From assembly GCF_001477655.1 (NCBI RefSeq), contig NZ_CP011266.1, positions 1,844,001 to 1,908,000 on the forward strand: DNA of 64,000 nucleotides, read 5' to 3'. Within the stretch, counting starts at the first letter, position 1, and each line of letters starts with the position of its first letter. Shown in pieces: positions 28,537 through 38,071 of this stretch. Origin of the DNA: Methanobrevibacter millerae (GTDB taxonomy: Archaea > Methanobacteriota > Methanobacteria > Methanobacteriales > Methanobacteriaceae). The position numbers and the translations under genes were made by a program. The notes beneath the pieces were generated by a model. That model saw only the letters and a list, made by a program, of their open reading frames with translations. It was not told the origin of the DNA and did not search any database.

Positions 28537-28797
28537 TTAGAATACTCCTATTCTGACAGCAAGTTCTTCTGCCATTTCTTCTTCTACAAGTTTAATGTAT
28601 GCTACTTTTTCACCTTTAGTAGTGATATGAGTATTAACTCTAGCTACTTTTTCTTCGTATAACTCTTCAAAAGCTCTTTTGATTTGGCCTTTGTTAGCGG
28701 TACGACGTACGACAAAAGTAATTTCATTATTTAAGTCGATTAAATTCATGGTTTTTTCAGTAACATGAGGTTTAATAATAATTGAGTATGAATCCAT
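28537..28797 (-). CDS. rpl23: 50S ribosomal protein uL23
   Basis: 86 aa from ATG 28795-28797 (MDSYSIIIKPHVTEKTMNLI), following GGTGATT. The rest has NEITFVVRRTANKGQIKRAF and VARVNTHITTKGEKVAYIKL. It sits at the tunnel exit and is the SRP and translocon docking site. It lies between L4 and L2. Confidence 0.96.
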   Translation of the reverse strand: MDSYSIIIKPHVTEKTMNLIDLNNEITFVVRRTANKGQIKRAFEELYEEKVARVNTHITTKGEKVAYIKLVEEEMAEELAVRIGVF

Positions 28798-28822
28798 AAT
28801 AATCACCTTAATTTATCCAAAA

Positions 28823-29587
28823 TTATTGGAATAAACCTCCTAACTTTTCTACAGCAGATTTGGTGTAAATAGTAAGTCTTCCTGGGTGAGTACCTGGTGC
28901 TAATAATTCAGCGTTCAAGTTATCAACAACTACAACATCTACACCAGCATGGTTTCTTGCACCTAAGCTGATACCATCGTCTTCACCGACAACTAAAAGA
29001 GGTCCTTTTACTTTTTTGTATTTTCTTCCTCTTGTTTTACCTCTACCTGCTCTTATTCTTTTTCCTTCTTTTGCACGAACAATATCATCATAAACTCCTA
29101 AACTTTGGAAGATTTCACGAGTTTGTTTAGTAGTTTTAACAGAAGAAATTTCATCTTCAACAATAATAGGAACTTGTTCTAAATCTTCGACTTTGTGTCC
29201 TCTTTTTTCAACAAGTTCTTTATTAGTGGTTGCTGCGATAGCTGATCTAATAGCAAATCTTCTTTCTTTTATGTTGATTTTTTCGTGATGATTTTTCTCA
29301 GCTCTTGTTGGGTGAGCTTGTCTACCACCAATAGCCATTGGTACAAAAGCTGCTCTTGAACCATTTTTAATCCTAGGAACTCTAGCAGTACCTCTACCAG
29401 AACCCCATCCTTTTGCTGAAGTTCTTTTACCTGCCATTGGGTCATTACCCCATGGTTGAACTCTAGCGGATTGTGCTGATAAAACAGCTCTTTTAATTAA
29501 ATCTGGTCTGTAAACTTCATCAAAAATAGCTGGAAGTTCAATTTCTTCTTTTACTTCCCCATTAATAGAATAAACATTAGCCTTCAT
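28823..29587 (-). CDS. rpl4: 50S ribosomal protein uL4
   Basis: 254 aa, archaeal/eukaryotic long type. RVQPWGNDPMAGKRTSAKGW, GSRAAFVPMAIGGRQAHPTR and the C-terminal GTHPGRLTIYTKSAVEKLGG are diagnostic. A tunnel loop is rich in Arg and Gly. It is 2 nt from L3. Confidence 0.96.
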   Translation of the reverse strand: MKANVYSINGEVKEEIELPAIFDEVYRPDLIKRAVLSAQSARVQPWGNDPMAGKRTSAKGWGSGRGTARVPRIKNGSRAAFVPMAIGGRQAHPTRAEKNHHEKINIKERRFAIRSAIAATTNKELVEKRGHKVEDLEQVPIIVEDEISSVKTTKQTREIFQSLGVYDDIVRAKEGKRIRAGRGKTRGRKYKKVKGPLLVVGEDDGISLGARNHAGVDVVVVDNLNAELLAPGTHPGRLTIYTKSAVEKLGGLFQ

Positions 29588-29589
29588 GA

Positions 29590-30600
29590 TTATACCCCTT
29601 GTTTAGATTTTGTACTGATGTAATTAATTTGAGGTATATCCTCAGATTTCTTAGTAGGCCTAATTGCTTGTCTTAAAATAACTAACCTTTTAGATGGTCC
29701 TGGAACAGAACCTTTAATTAAAACGTAATCATTTTTAACAAGGCCGTATTTAATAAATCCACCATCAGGGTTGATTTGATCAACTTCATCAGCAGATGCA
29801 ATTTTTAAAACTTTTTTATTGAATTCAGTTCTTTTATGGTATCCCATTTGACCTGCTTGTGCTACAGTCCACATAGTTCTTCTTGGAGTCCAAGGACCAA
29901 TTGAACCAACGTGTCTTCCTTTACCACTTCTAGTAGCTTTACCATATTGAATTCTAATATTCCATCTTTTAACTACACCTTGGAATCCTTTTCCTTTTGT
30001 AGTTGCAATTGCATCAACAAATTGACCTTCATTTAATATGTCACTAGCTTTTACTTCATTACCTAATAATTCTAAAGCAGTATTTAATTTTTCTTCAGCG
30101 TTTGCGCCTCCAATACCACATTCAAATATGTCTGGTTTTTTCTTAGGTACGCTAGTTACTTTAGGATTGGTGTGTACTAAGACTTTGATATCTTCTGTGC
30201 GATCTAAAACACCTTGTATTTTTGCAATAGCTTCAGATTTATTGTATTCTTTAGGAAGTGAAATTTTCCTAGAGAGTTCTTCATCCAAATTATCTGCAAG
30301 TACTTCGGTGATTACTTTCAATCCACGAGAAGTTTTTTCGTATGCTCTAATTCCCATTACTACGACAGGAGGGACTTCCAAAACAGTAACTGGAGTAAAT
30401 ACTTCCATACCATTAGTTGGAGAGTTTTTATCGGTATCAGTGACTAAAGCATGAGTCATACCGACTTTATACCCTGCGAGGCCTAGTAATTTTGGTTCAT
30501 CATTTTGCGGCCAAGCTTTAACTCTAGGGGTTTCTTTTGCTGCTCTTTTCCTTGGACTATAAGCAACAGACCCTTTTCTTGGCTGGTGATGTCTTACCAT
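29590..30600 (-). CDS. rpl3: 50S ribosomal protein uL3
   Basis: 336 aa, archaeal type, and first gene of the S10/spc superoperon. MVRHHQPRKGSVAYSPRKRA, LAGYKVGMTHALVTDTDKNS and GKGFQGVVKRWNIRIQYGKA are typical, as is HVGSIGPWTPRRTMWTVAQA. A GGAGGTTAATG context gives the start. The 318-bp upstream region contains two strong hairpins that may be a leader structure. Confidence 0.97.
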   Translation of the reverse strand: MVRHHQPRKGSVAYSPRKRAAKETPRVKAWPQNDEPKLLGLAGYKVGMTHALVTDTDKNSPTNGMEVFTPVTVLEVPPVVVMGIRAYEKTSRGLKVITEVLADNLDEELSRKISLPKEYNKSEAIAKIQGVLDRTEDIKVLVHTNPKVTSVPKKKPDIFECGIGGANAEEKLNTALELLGNEVKASDILNEGQFVDAIATTKGKGFQGVVKRWNIRIQYGKATRSGKGRHVGSIGPWTPRRTMWTVAQAGQMGYHKRTEFNKKVLKIASADEVDQINPDGGFIKYGLVKNDYVLIKGSVPGPSKRLVILRQAIRPTKKSEDIPQINYISTKSKQGV

Positions 30601-30654
30601 TCATTAACCTCCTTAATATATATTTTCCTTTATTTTAATTATATTCAAATATTC

Positions 30655-30703
30655 AATAGCTTAAAAAGCTATTTTGACAAAATTACTCGAAAATAATCTT
30701 GTC
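30655..30703 (-). promoter_or_regulatory. Paired hairpins in the rpl3 operon leader
   Basis: GACAAAATTA (30676-30685) pairs with TAATCTTGTC (30694-30703) over ten positions; read on the - strand the single non-canonical pair is a G-U wobble. Directly next to it, AATAGCTT (30655-30662) pairs perfectly with AAGCTATT (30666-30673) around three bases. The two stems are adjacent, 55 nt before the rpl3 start. This is consistent with a structured 5' leader that could be a ribosomal-protein binding site. Confidence 0.5.
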
Positions 30704-30832
30704 GAAATAATAAATAGCTGCAAGAAATTTACAACTAGATAAATATTATTTTAATATATTCTATATGAGCTAAAATTTATTTGAAGCACAATAAAGAATT
30801 TATTTAATGTATAAATAATTCTGCGCTAAGTT

Positions 30833-30854
30833 ATTTTTGGCGAGTCCCAAAAAT
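30833..30854 (-). terminator. Hairpin downstream of the SPOUT methyltransferase gene
   Basis: ATTTTTGG (30833-30840) pairs perfectly with CCAAAAAT (30847-30854) around six bases. It lies 65 nt past the stop codon of the SPOUT gene. It may end that transcript before the rpl3 leader. No long T run follows, so termination is a guess. Confidence 0.4.
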
Positions 30855-30918
30855 ATCAATGTATAAAAAGTTGAGCAAATAATCTATTAGCAGTGTAAAA
30901 ACTAATAAACAAAGTGAA

Positions 30919-31749
30919 TTAATATTTCATAAAGTTAAATAAAGAAAGCGTAGCGACAACTGCCTCTTCAGTTCTAACAGTTTCAGTACCCTGACCCGGA
31001 ATCGTATTTAATTTAACTAAATCCCAATTAGGATTTGAAACATCTTCTTGAATTGAAGAATAAGGGCCACCAAACAAAATAGCAATACTTTTAGATTCAT
31101 CTACTTTATGCTTTAATTCATCAAAAATAGAATCAATATAATCTCCATATCTTGTAGTTTCAATTACAAGATCAGGTTTAATTAATTTTAAGCTATTTTT
31201 AAGACTCTTATTAGAGGAAATAACATTGTATCCCCAGTAAATGTCATCTGGTTTATCAGGTGTGACTATTACTTCTTTCTTAGCTATTTTAGCAATCTTA
31301 AAGTCAAAAATTTCTTTAACAGAAAGTTGCTCTTTGCAGAATGCAAGTTTATCCATACCTATATCAACAAAAGTTCCTTTATTGTTTCTTTTAACAGTGA
31401 ATCCTTGTCTATAATCACCGACGTCAGGTTGACCTTTCAAAGGATGATGCGGAGTTCTTAGTGGTGGGAGTATACCTACATGCTTGAGTTCTTTTTTTAT
31501 TGGAAAAGCTTGTTTCCTCAAGTATTGAGGTGTGTCCATAAATCTTAAAACTTCAGCCATAAAGGCTCCATCACTTTCCCCATCTTCATTCTTCATATGG
31601 TCATCATTGTAAATAACCACATTATCTGCTTGAAACACGGCTAAAGCTCTGCCTAAAATCCCTACTTTATAAGTACGAACTTTGAGATCTTTAGACTCAG
31701 AAAGAAATGAATTTGGAATAAATATAGATAGCTCATCTTTATACATCAT
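30919..31749 (-). CDS. Putative SPOUT RNA methyltransferase (MTH1 family)
   Basis: 276 aa. The N-terminal part (IFIPNSFLSESKDLKVRTYK) and PPLRTPHHPLKGQPDVGDYR match the archaeal family related to human SPOUT1, which contains the Methanothermobacter protein MTH1. An OB-like insertion (VKRNNKGTFVDIGMDKLAFC) sits in the middle. The knotted cofactor-binding C-terminal half has AILFGGPYSSIQEDV and LNTIPGQGTETVRTEEAVVA. Such proteins are predicted to methylate rRNA. It lies just upstream of rpl3, as in Methanothermobacter. A TATATAAAG box only about 21 nt before the ATG suggests a leaderless mRNA. Confidence 0.85.
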   Translation of the reverse strand: MMYKDELSIFIPNSFLSESKDLKVRTYKVGILGRALAVFQADNVVIYNDDHMKNEDGESDGAFMAEVLRFMDTPQYLRKQAFPIKKELKHVGILPPLRTPHHPLKGQPDVGDYRQGFTVKRNNKGTFVDIGMDKLAFCKEQLSVKEIFDFKIAKIAKKEVIVTPDKPDDIYWGYNVISSNKSLKNSLKLIKPDLVIETTRYGDYIDSIFDELKHKVDESKSIAILFGGPYSSIQEDVSNPNWDLVKLNTIPGQGTETVRTEEAVVATLSLFNFMKY

Positions 31750-31768
31750 ATATAATATATTATATAAA

Positions 31769-31778
31769 GTATATAAAG
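31769..31778 (-). promoter_or_regulatory. TATA box of the SPOUT gene
   Basis: CTTTATATAC on the - strand lies 20-29 nt before the ATG at 31747-31749. Archaeal transcription usually starts about 25 nt after the TATA centre, which here falls at or next to the start codon. No ribosome binding site is visible, in line with a leaderless transcript. Confidence 0.5.
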
Positions 31779-32003
31779 ATTACCCTACATTTACCTTTCA
31801 CTAAAATAGATTTACACATTTTTAAGTATTATATCAATTATAATACCTGTAGCTCTTTTTATGCTACCAACTTTTTTATACTCAGAGAATATATTACTAT
31901 TATATATTAAGTAACTACTATATAAAGGTATCTCTTTTTAGGTCAAAAATTAAAAAAAATAGAAATTTTAAAAAAATAAAATGATTTAAATGGCAAAAAC
32001 GCA

Positions 32004-32633
32004 TTATAATGTTGCCCTTATGACAATAACATCAACATTTCGTGATTCATCCGTGTGAAATTCATATATCTTCGCAATAGGAAAAGAATATCTGAAAACA
32101 TGAGTAATATTGAATGACAAATTTTGATAAAAGTTTACTAAAAATTCTTCAGTCGATGCCATGTGAAAAGAATATAAAACATCCGGCGAAATATCACATG
32201 CTTTTTTAACAAAACCCAAATCAATGCCTCTGTCAGCTCTTTTTTGAGATCCGAATGGAGGATTTTGAAATATTGTATCTGCATTAAACTCATCTTCTAA
32301 GTCCAATACATCACCTTCAATATAATTTATATTATATAATCCCATATCATCAGCACTTCTTCTGGCCAAATCCAGAGACTCATTATCGATGTCAATACCT
32401 GTTGCAGATTTTGCTCCAAGCAACATTGAACCTATTGAAAATATGCCGCAGCCACAGCCCAAATCTAAAATATCCTTATTTTCAATATCCCCTAATGATA
32501 AAGCATTCCATAACAAATCTGATGCAATAACTGAAGGCGTGGAATACTGTTCAAGTTCCACTTTCGGTTTTGGGTGTGGGGGGATGGATTGAATTCTCAT
32601 TTCCAAATGTTTCTTGCGGGTAATTTTTTTCAT
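32004..32633 (-). CDS. METTL5-like methyltransferase
   Basis: 209 aa from ATG 32631-32633 (MKKITRKKHLEMRIQSIPPH); a further 15 codons upstream do not fit the family. The SAM-binding motif DLGCGCGIFSIGSMLLGAKS and the catalytic NPPFGSQKRADRGIDLGFVK are clear. The NPPF motif marks N6-adenine methylation of nucleic acid. Close relatives are archaeal homologues of METTL5, the 18S rRNA m6A enzyme; here the likely target is 16S rRNA (inference). It is divergent from pycA. Confidence 0.85.
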   Translation of the reverse strand: MKKITRKKHLEMRIQSIPPHPKPKVELEQYSTPSVIASDLLWNALSLGDIENKDILDLGCGCGIFSIGSMLLGAKSATGIDIDNESLDLARRSADDMGLYNINYIEGDVLDLEDEFNADTIFQNPPFGSQKRADRGIDLGFVKKACDISPDVLYSFHMASTEEFLVNFYQNLSFNITHVFRYSFPIAKIYEFHTDESRNVDVIVIRATL

Positions 32634-32700
32634 ATAATCAACAAATTTATTATTTATAGTAAATATATTTAATATCATAAAAATTACTTTGAGGTTTCAA

Positions 32701-34191
32701 ATGTTTGAAAAAGTATTAATCGCAAATAGAGGAGAGATAGCTATCAGAGTTATGCGGGCTTGTCGTGAACTTGATATGAAAAGTGTAGCAATTTACTCTG
32801 ATGCAGATAAAACTTCCCTTTATACAAATTATGCAGATGAAAGTTATCCTTTAGGTAATCCTTCACCTGCCAAATCATATTTAAATATTGAAAAGATTAT
32901 CAATATTGCACTTGAATCTGGAGCTGATGCAATACATCCAGGATACGGATTTTTAGCGGAAAATCCTAAATTTGGGGAAGAATGTGAAAAAAATGGTATA
33001 AAACTTATTGGACCAAGTGGAAAAGTTATCCATGAAATGGGAGATAAAATCACATCCAAAGCTTTAATGAAAAAAGCGGGCGTACCGGTTATTGAAGGAA
33101 CTCCTGAAGGAGTACAGGATATTGAAGAGGCAAAAGAAATAGCTAGAAATATTGGATATCCAGTAATTGTTAAAGCTTCCGCAGGTGGTGGAGGTATTGG
33201 TATGCGTGCAGTTTACGAAGAAGAAGAACTTGTACGTGCTATTGAATCTACACAATCTGTTGCAGCTACAAACTTTGGTGACTCTACAGTATTTATTGAA
33301 AAATACCTTGAAAAACCAAGACACATTGAATTCCAACTTTTAGCTGACGAGCATGGAAATGTCATTCATGTAGCGGACAGGGAATGTTCCATTCAAAGAA
33401 GACATCAAAAATTGCTTGAGGAAGCACCGTCCCCAATCATGACTGAAGAATTAAGAGAAGAAATGGGTGGAAGCGCTGTAAAGGCTGCAGAGTATATTGG
33501 ATATACCAGTGCAGGCACAGTCGAATTTTTATATGACAACGGCAATTACTACTTCCTGGAAATGAACACACGTATTCAAGTGGAACACCCAATTACGGAA
33601 CTTGTTACCAATACTGATTTAATCAAAGAGCAAATCAGAATTGCAGCAGGTGAAGAATTAAGTTATGAACAAAAGGATATTCAAGTAACCGGACATGCAA
33701 TTGAATGTCGTATTAATGCAGAAGATCCATTAAATGATTTTTCACCAAATCCTGGTAAAATTACTGGATACAGGTCTCCTGGAGGTCCGGGCGTGCGTTT
33801 AGACAGTGGAGTGTATATGAATTATACTATCCCAACATTCTATGATTCAATGATTTCAAAATTAATTACCTATGGAAGAAATCGTGAAGATGCCATAAAC
33901 AGAATGAAAAGAGCATTGAGCGAATACATTATTTTAGGTGTAAAAACTACAATTCCATTCCATAAAGCTATTTTAAGAAATCCAAACTTTATAAGTGGAG
34001 ATTTAAACACACACTTCATAGATACCTACAAAAAAGGTATTGAAAGTGAAATGAATAATGTAATAGCTGAAGATTTAGAAATTGTAAATAAACTCAAATC
34101 AACATTCATGCCAGGTAAAAAAATTGCAGCAATTTCAGCAGCAGTAGGATCTTACCAAAACCAAGCAAAAAGCCATATTGGAAAAAAATAG
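32701..34191 (+). CDS. pycA: Pyruvate carboxylase subunit A (biotin carboxylase)
   Basis: 496 aa from ATG 32701-32703 ([20 protein letters not shown]), with GAGGT upstream. The ATP-grasp domain has [20 protein letters not shown] and the catalytic [20 protein letters not shown]. It carboxylates biotin with ATP and bicarbonate; the carboxyl group then goes to pyruvate on subunit B, giving oxaloacetate for the incomplete reductive TCA pathway. Subunit B is not in the window. Biotin ligase follows 15 nt downstream, an arrangement known from Methanothermobacter, which favours PycA over acetyl-CoA carboxylase. Confidence 0.93.
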   Translation: MFEKVLIANRGEIAIRVMRACRELDMKSVAIYSDADKTSLYTNYADESYPLGNPSPAKSYLNIEKIINIALESGADAIHPGYGFLAENPKFGEECEKNGIKLIGPSGKVIHEMGDKITSKALMKKAGVPVIEGTPEGVQDIEEAKEIARNIGYPVIVKASAGGGGIGMRAVYEEEELVRAIESTQSVAATNFGDSTVFIEKYLEKPRHIEFQLLADEHGNVIHVADRECSIQRRHQKLLEEAPSPIMTEELREEMGGSAVKAAEYIGYTSAGTVEFLYDNGNYYFLEMNTRIQVEHPITELVTNTDLIKEQIRIAAGEELSYEQKDIQVTGHAIECRINAEDPLNDFSPNPGKITGYRSPGGPGVRLDSGVYMNYTIPTFYDSMISKLITYGRNREDAINRMKRALSEYIILGVKTTIPFHKAILRNPNFISGDLNTHFIDTYKKGIESEMNNVIAEDLEIVNKLKSTFMPGKKIAAISAAVGSYQNQAKSHIGKK

Positions 34192-34206
34192 TTTAATGGG
34201 ATTAAA

Positions 34207-35124
34207 ATGCAAAATGAAATAATAAACATACTTAAAAAAGAAGAAAAATTTTCTGATAAAACCATCGAAGAAATTCGTGAAGTTGAATTAAATGATTTTT
34301 CAGATATTATTAAAGAAGTCGGCAAACAGGAAACAGAATATTTGAACAGGACCGAAATTTTAGATGGATTGAACACAAAAACTATTGGAAAAGAGTTATA
34401 CCTCTTTAAAGAAGTGATGTCTACAAATACAGTAGCCAAATTCTTATCAGAAAATGATGTAAATAATGGAACTGTTATCATTTCTGAAAAGCAAAGCGGT
34501 GCAAAAGGCAGACTGGGAAAATCTTGGGAATCACCATTAGGAGGTATTTGGTTATCTCTTGTAGTTAAACCAAATGTAGACCACTCAAAAATCCCAATGA
34601 TTACTCTTGCTACTGGTGTTGCTGTTGTTAAAACTCTTGAAAGAATAGGAATAGAAAATGCAGAAATCAAATGGCCAAATGATGTTATGATCAATGATAA
34701 AAAAGTCTGTGGAATTCTAACAGAAGCCATAACAAAATTCAACAGCATTGAAAGTGTCATTATCGGTGTCGGAATTGACGCTAATTTTGATGTGAATGTA
34801 CTTTCCAAAGAATTGCAGGAAGGAACAACCACATTGGACATTGAATTAGGCCATAGGGTTAATGAAAATGAAATTATTAGATTCTTCCTAGAAGAATTTG
34901 AAAGAATTGGTATCTTATTCGAAGAGGGAGGATTTGAAAGAATCCTTAAAGAATGGAGAAAATATTCATATTCAATAGGAAAAATCGTAGAAGTAAGAGA
35001 ACCTTTCAGCAAATCTTATGACGGATATGTTTTAGGTATTTCAAGAGAGGGTGCTCTAGTTGTAGAAAAAATTGATGGAACCTTAGAAAAAGTAATATCT
35101 GGAGAATGTATAATTAAGAAGTAA
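34207..35124 (+). CDS. birA: Biotin--protein ligase
   Basis: 305 aa. It attaches biotin to the carrier subunit of pyruvate carboxylase via biotinyl-AMP. The catalytic motif is GAKGRLGKSWESPLGGIWLS near residues 98-117, and KWPNDVMINDKKVCGILTEA is the second signature. The last 45 residues form the C-terminal beta barrel. The first 65 residues are charged and do not clearly show the winged-helix repressor domain of bacterial BirA. Its 3' end overlaps the convergent PLP-enzyme gene by 11 nt. Cotranscription with pycA is likely. Confidence 0.93.
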   Translation: MQNEIINILKKEEKFSDKTIEEIREVELNDFSDIIKEVGKQETEYLNRTEILDGLNTKTIGKELYLFKEVMSTNTVAKFLSENDVNNGTVIISEKQSGAKGRLGKSWESPLGGIWLSLVVKPNVDHSKIPMITLATGVAVVKTLERIGIENAEIKWPNDVMINDKKVCGILTEAITKFNSIESVIIGVGIDANFDVNVLSKELQEGTTTLDIELGHRVNENEIIRFFLEEFERIGILFEEGGFERILKEWRKYSYSIGKIVEVREPFSKSYDGYVLGISREGALVVEKIDGTLEKVISGECIIKK

Positions 35125-36268
35125 ATACAATCTCCCTACATTTATCTTCATTAATAACTAACTTTTTCAAGTTATTAAATGAAGATACTATTTTTTTATT
35201 TAAATCATCCAAATCCAAATTAAAAGCATCACTTGTTGATAAATCGAATCTTATTGTGGCTGATGCACCAGGCATGGAAACCGGCGGAATTGTAATAATA
35301 CCATGTTCTTTCAATAGTATAAAAGAAAATACATAAGCCACATCATTGTCAGATAAATTATGAGACACTTTTAGTTCACTGGCCAAATCACCCGGAGTAA
35401 TCATCACACCCGTGGGCGTGGCCTTAAAATTAGTAAAATTTTGATTTAATAAAGTTAAAAAATCATCTTTTCTGTCAAAACTTCTGATTAAATTTTCACC
35501 GTTGAAATTTTTAATACCATTCAACATTGCAAGAATGGCTGGAGGCTGAGCTTCAAGACCAAATTGATTTACTTTAACTTTAATCTCATCAATTAAATCA
35601 CTGCGACCTGCCATCAATCCACCTCTTGGACCGGGCATCAATTTATCAGTACTTGTTATCGAAATATCAGCACCCAAATCACATGCTTTAGGCTGATTGA
35701 ATACAACAGTTCTAAGCCTTGCTCCAGATGCATCATCAACCATTACAGGAATGTCTTTTTCATGAGCCATTTCAATGACTCTTTTAAAGTTATCCAAATC
35801 TATGACTTTATGATCCATCGTTGAACCTGTAATGACAACAAGGGATGTGTTTTCAGGTATTGAAAATTCATCAAAATTATCTGTTTCACTATAATTGGCA
35901 TTGACTAACTTACAACTTCTTGGAATTGATGGATGGGCAGGCAATTCTGCCAGATAATGAACAACATTAGTATTTTCACCTACAAGAGTTAATATCGTTG
36001 CAAGTATTCCGGAGGAAGTTCTGTTTAAAGGCAAAACCTTTTCTCCTCCCATATGTTCAATACCTACCTTTTGAAGTTCCTCTTCAAAAATGGCGGGACC
36101 CACATAAGTTTCTAAAAGATTAATTTCTGAAGGGCTTGCTATAAATCCTCCGGACAATCCAGTCAAATCATATAATGATTCACGGGATTTGTTTAAGACC
36201 CAATCCTTAATAATGGATAATGCATTTTCTCTTTTTTTAACTTCATCCAAAGAGTTGTTTACAATCAT
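35114..36268 (-). CDS. PLP-dependent protein, UPF0425 (MJ0158-like) family
   Basis: 384 aa with an aspartate-aminotransferase fold. The predicted Schiff-base lysine is in ISITSTDKLMPGPRGGLMAG, and VDDASGARLRTVVFNQPKAC holds the cofactor-binding Asp. The family is related in sequence to selenocysteine synthase SelA. However, the MJ0158 protein was reported not to have that activity, so the function is unknown. The C-terminal part contains ITIPPVSMPGASATIRFDLS. It is joined directly to the small gene upstream, suggesting an operon. Confidence 0.82.
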   Translation of the reverse strand: MIVNNSLDEVKKRENALSIIKDWVLNKSRESLYDLTGLSGGFIASPSEINLLETYVGPAIFEEELQKVGIEHMGGEKVLPLNRTSSGILATILTLVGENTNVVHYLAELPAHPSIPRSCKLVNANYSETDNFDEFSIPENTSLVVITGSTMDHKVIDLDNFKRVIEMAHEKDIPVMVDDASGARLRTVVFNQPKACDLGADISITSTDKLMPGPRGGLMAGRSDLIDEIKVKVNQFGLEAQPPAILAMLNGIKNFNGENLIRSFDRKDDFLTLLNQNFTNFKATPTGVMITPGDLASELKVSHNLSDNDVAYVFSFILLKEHGIITIPPVSMPGASATIRFDLSTSDAFNLDLDDLNKKIVSSFNNLKKLVINEDKCREIVFTS

Positions 36269-36598
36269 TTATGAATCATCCAATTCAAATTTCATGTCGC
36301 CAAATGCTTCAAGGAAAGGTTTTAAATCTTTTTCAGTTAATGGAATAGAAGTATATTGTTCTTCTTCAGGTTCTTCATAGGAATATTCTGCATCAAGTAC
36401 TTTTCCTTCAGGAGTAACCCAAATCATTAAACTGTCACTGACAGTGTCACTTTTTTTGGTTGGCGGGAAAAACACTTCAAATGAAGTACCTAATTGAGAA
36501 AAGAATTTTTCCTTTTCTTCTTCACTTTTATTGCATTTTTTTATTTTTCTGATTCTTGATTTCAATCTTTTTTCTGCAAGTTCATTTATTTCTGACAT
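36269..36598 (-). CDS. Conserved hypothetical protein
   Basis: 109 aa, not recognised. The N-terminal 30 residues are strongly basic and helical (EKRLKSRIRKIKKCNKSEEE). The C-terminal half is acidic (EYSYEEPEEEQYTSIPLTEK). No membrane helix or cysteine motif is seen. Its stop codon abuts the start of the UPF0425 gene, so the two are probably translated together. Confidence 0.7.
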   Translation of the reverse strand: MSEINELAEKRLKSRIRKIKKCNKSEEEKEKFFSQLGTSFEVFFPPTKKSDTVSDSLMIWVTPEGKVLDAEYSYEEPEEEQYTSIPLTEKDLKPFLEAFGDMKFELDDS

Positions 36599-36676
36599 TT
36601 TAAAAAACTCCTCATAAATATTATTTAAATTAGTTATAAATTAATTCTTAAAATTATAATATATAAATTAGTATAG

Positions 36677-37198
36677 TTAATCATATAAACTATTTCCTTT
36701 ACTGTCCATTGCCACAATAAGAGGTCCAAAATCCTTCACTTTTAAATTCCAAATAGCTTCAGGCATTCCTAAATCTAACCAATCCACACTTTCAATTTTT
36801 TCAACTGCATCGACATATAATGCTGCACAACCACCAGTTGCAACCACATAAACAGCTTCATTTTCAATTAAAGCTTCACGAACAGTATCATCCATACCAC
36901 CTTTTCCAATTACAATTTTAGGACCCATTGCAATTACATCACTTTGATATGGATTCATACGCATTGAAGTAGTTGGTCCAATAGCAACCATCTTGTAGTC
37001 ATTATCCTCTTCAGTTATTATCGGACCTGCATGAAAAATGGCCGCTCCACCAATATCTCTTGGAGCACCTTGTTCTAAAATTCTTTTATGAGCCTGATCA
37101 CGTGCAGTCAAAATGTTACCCGTTAAGCTGATAACATCACCAATTTTTAAATCCGCCACACTTCCATCCTTAATCGGAACATTAATTTTCTTCTCCAT
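36677..37198 (-). CDS. fumB: Fumarate hydratase class I, beta subunit
   Basis: 173 aa, the C-terminal (beta) half of the two-subunit archaeal fumarase. Conserved parts are [40 protein letters not shown] and [20 protein letters not shown], ending with [18 protein letters not shown]. With the iron-sulfur alpha subunit it converts fumarate to malate and back. The alpha subunit is not in this window. A tartrate dehydratase beta subunit would look the same; in methanogens fumarase is expected. Confidence 0.9.
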   Translation of the reverse strand: MEKKINVPIKDGSVADLKIGDVISLTGNILTARDQAHKRILEQGAPRDIGGAAIFHAGPIITEEDNDYKMVAIGPTTSMRMNPYQSDVIAMGPKIVIGKGGMDDTVREALIENEAVYVVATGGCAALYVDAVEKIESVDWLDLGMPEAIWNLKVKDFGPLIVAMDSKGNSLYD

Positions 37199-37387
37199 TG
37201 ATACACCTGTATAATAAAATATATTATTTAAAAAAAATCAAATTAATTATTATATAATATTTAGAATTAATATTATTTAAAGTAGTAATAGTTTCTCAAG
37301 AAACACCAATATAGTATAGTTATACTCAATCATATCATTGAAATATTAATTCAGGAAAATATTACTAATCAATTGAAGGAGTAATCT

Positions 37388-38062
37388 ATGGACAACAAAA
37401 AAATAATTATTATTGGAATAATAATTCTAATCATTGCTGTGGCAATTATTCTATTAATGTTAACAGCAGTAAATTATGAAAAAATTGAAATAACACCTAA
37501 TGGAACAAGTATAGATGCTCCAGCCAAACAAACCAAATATAATGGAAAAATTGAAGGTGCTAAAGTTTGGAATTGGAACAATGGAATATTAGTTACATAC
37601 AATCCTAATGAAGATAAAGATTTTATCAAAGTAACCGAAATAGGTTTTAATGCCCTGAATAAAATAATACAAAATGGAGAGAAACAAGAGATTGACGGTT
37701 ATACATGCTATATAATAAATGCTGAAGACCTAATACAAGTACACATATTTGAGGTCATAAAAGTAAATTTAAATGGCAAATTTTATTGTATACCTTTATC
37801 GAATGAAACAAGCCACGATAATCTTATAATCTGCTGCAACAACAAGGATATAGCATTGCATATGGCCAAATCAGTACACTACAAAAATGTTTTTCCCGAC
37901 AATAAAAATTTAGATAATACAATTTCTAAAGTAGAAAACATGACTGGAGATTTGCAGTCTAAAGCAAATGATTATATAAATAATCAAGATTTAAATGACA
38001 TCAAATCCACAATAGAAGATAAAGCAGGAGATTTACGGTCAAAAAATCCAATTAAAATATAA
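37388..38062 (+). CDS. Membrane-anchored hypothetical protein
   Basis: 224 aa, not recognised. One N-terminal membrane helix (residues 5-27, IIIIGIIILIIAVAIILLML) anchors a soluble domain of about 150 residues. A charged C-terminal helix follows with two related units, MTGDLQSKANDYINN and IEDKAGDLRSKNP. A GGAG ribosome binding site lies before the ATG. A clear hairpin terminator follows. It appears to be a single-gene transcript. Confidence 0.75.
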   Translation: MDNKKIIIIGIIILIIAVAIILLMLTAVNYEKIEITPNGTSIDAPAKQTKYNGKIEGAKVWNWNNGILVTYNPNEDKDFIKVTEIGFNALNKIIQNGEKQEIDGYTCYIINAEDLIQVHIFEVIKVNLNGKFYCIPLSNETSHDNLIICCNNKDIALHMAKSVHYKNVFPDNKNLDNTISKVENMTGDLQSKANDYINNQDLNDIKSTIEDKAGDLRSKNPIKI

Positions 38063-38071
38063 TAAATAAAA

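Larger units (their letters stand above)
30601..30918. other. Spacer upstream of rpl3 with three hairpins
   Basis: This 318-bp AT-rich spacer separates rpl3 from the SPOUT gene on the same strand. It holds a hairpin pair just upstream of rpl3 (30655-30703), a further hairpin at 30833-30854, and AT-rich stretches around 30740-30770 that could supply the operon promoter. No coding sequence is seen. Confidence 0.6.

Noticed and set aside
34152-35012. 286-aa frame on the - strand opposite birA
   Set aside because: It is the antisense frame of birA, rich in Ser, Ile and Phe, with no family similarity. The birA motifs are complete on the + strand.
35114-36268. SelA (selenocysteine synthase)
   Set aside because: The protein is similar in fold and motifs but matches the UPF0425/MJ0158 group, reported not to be a SelA enzyme. 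No other selenocysteine genes are in the window.
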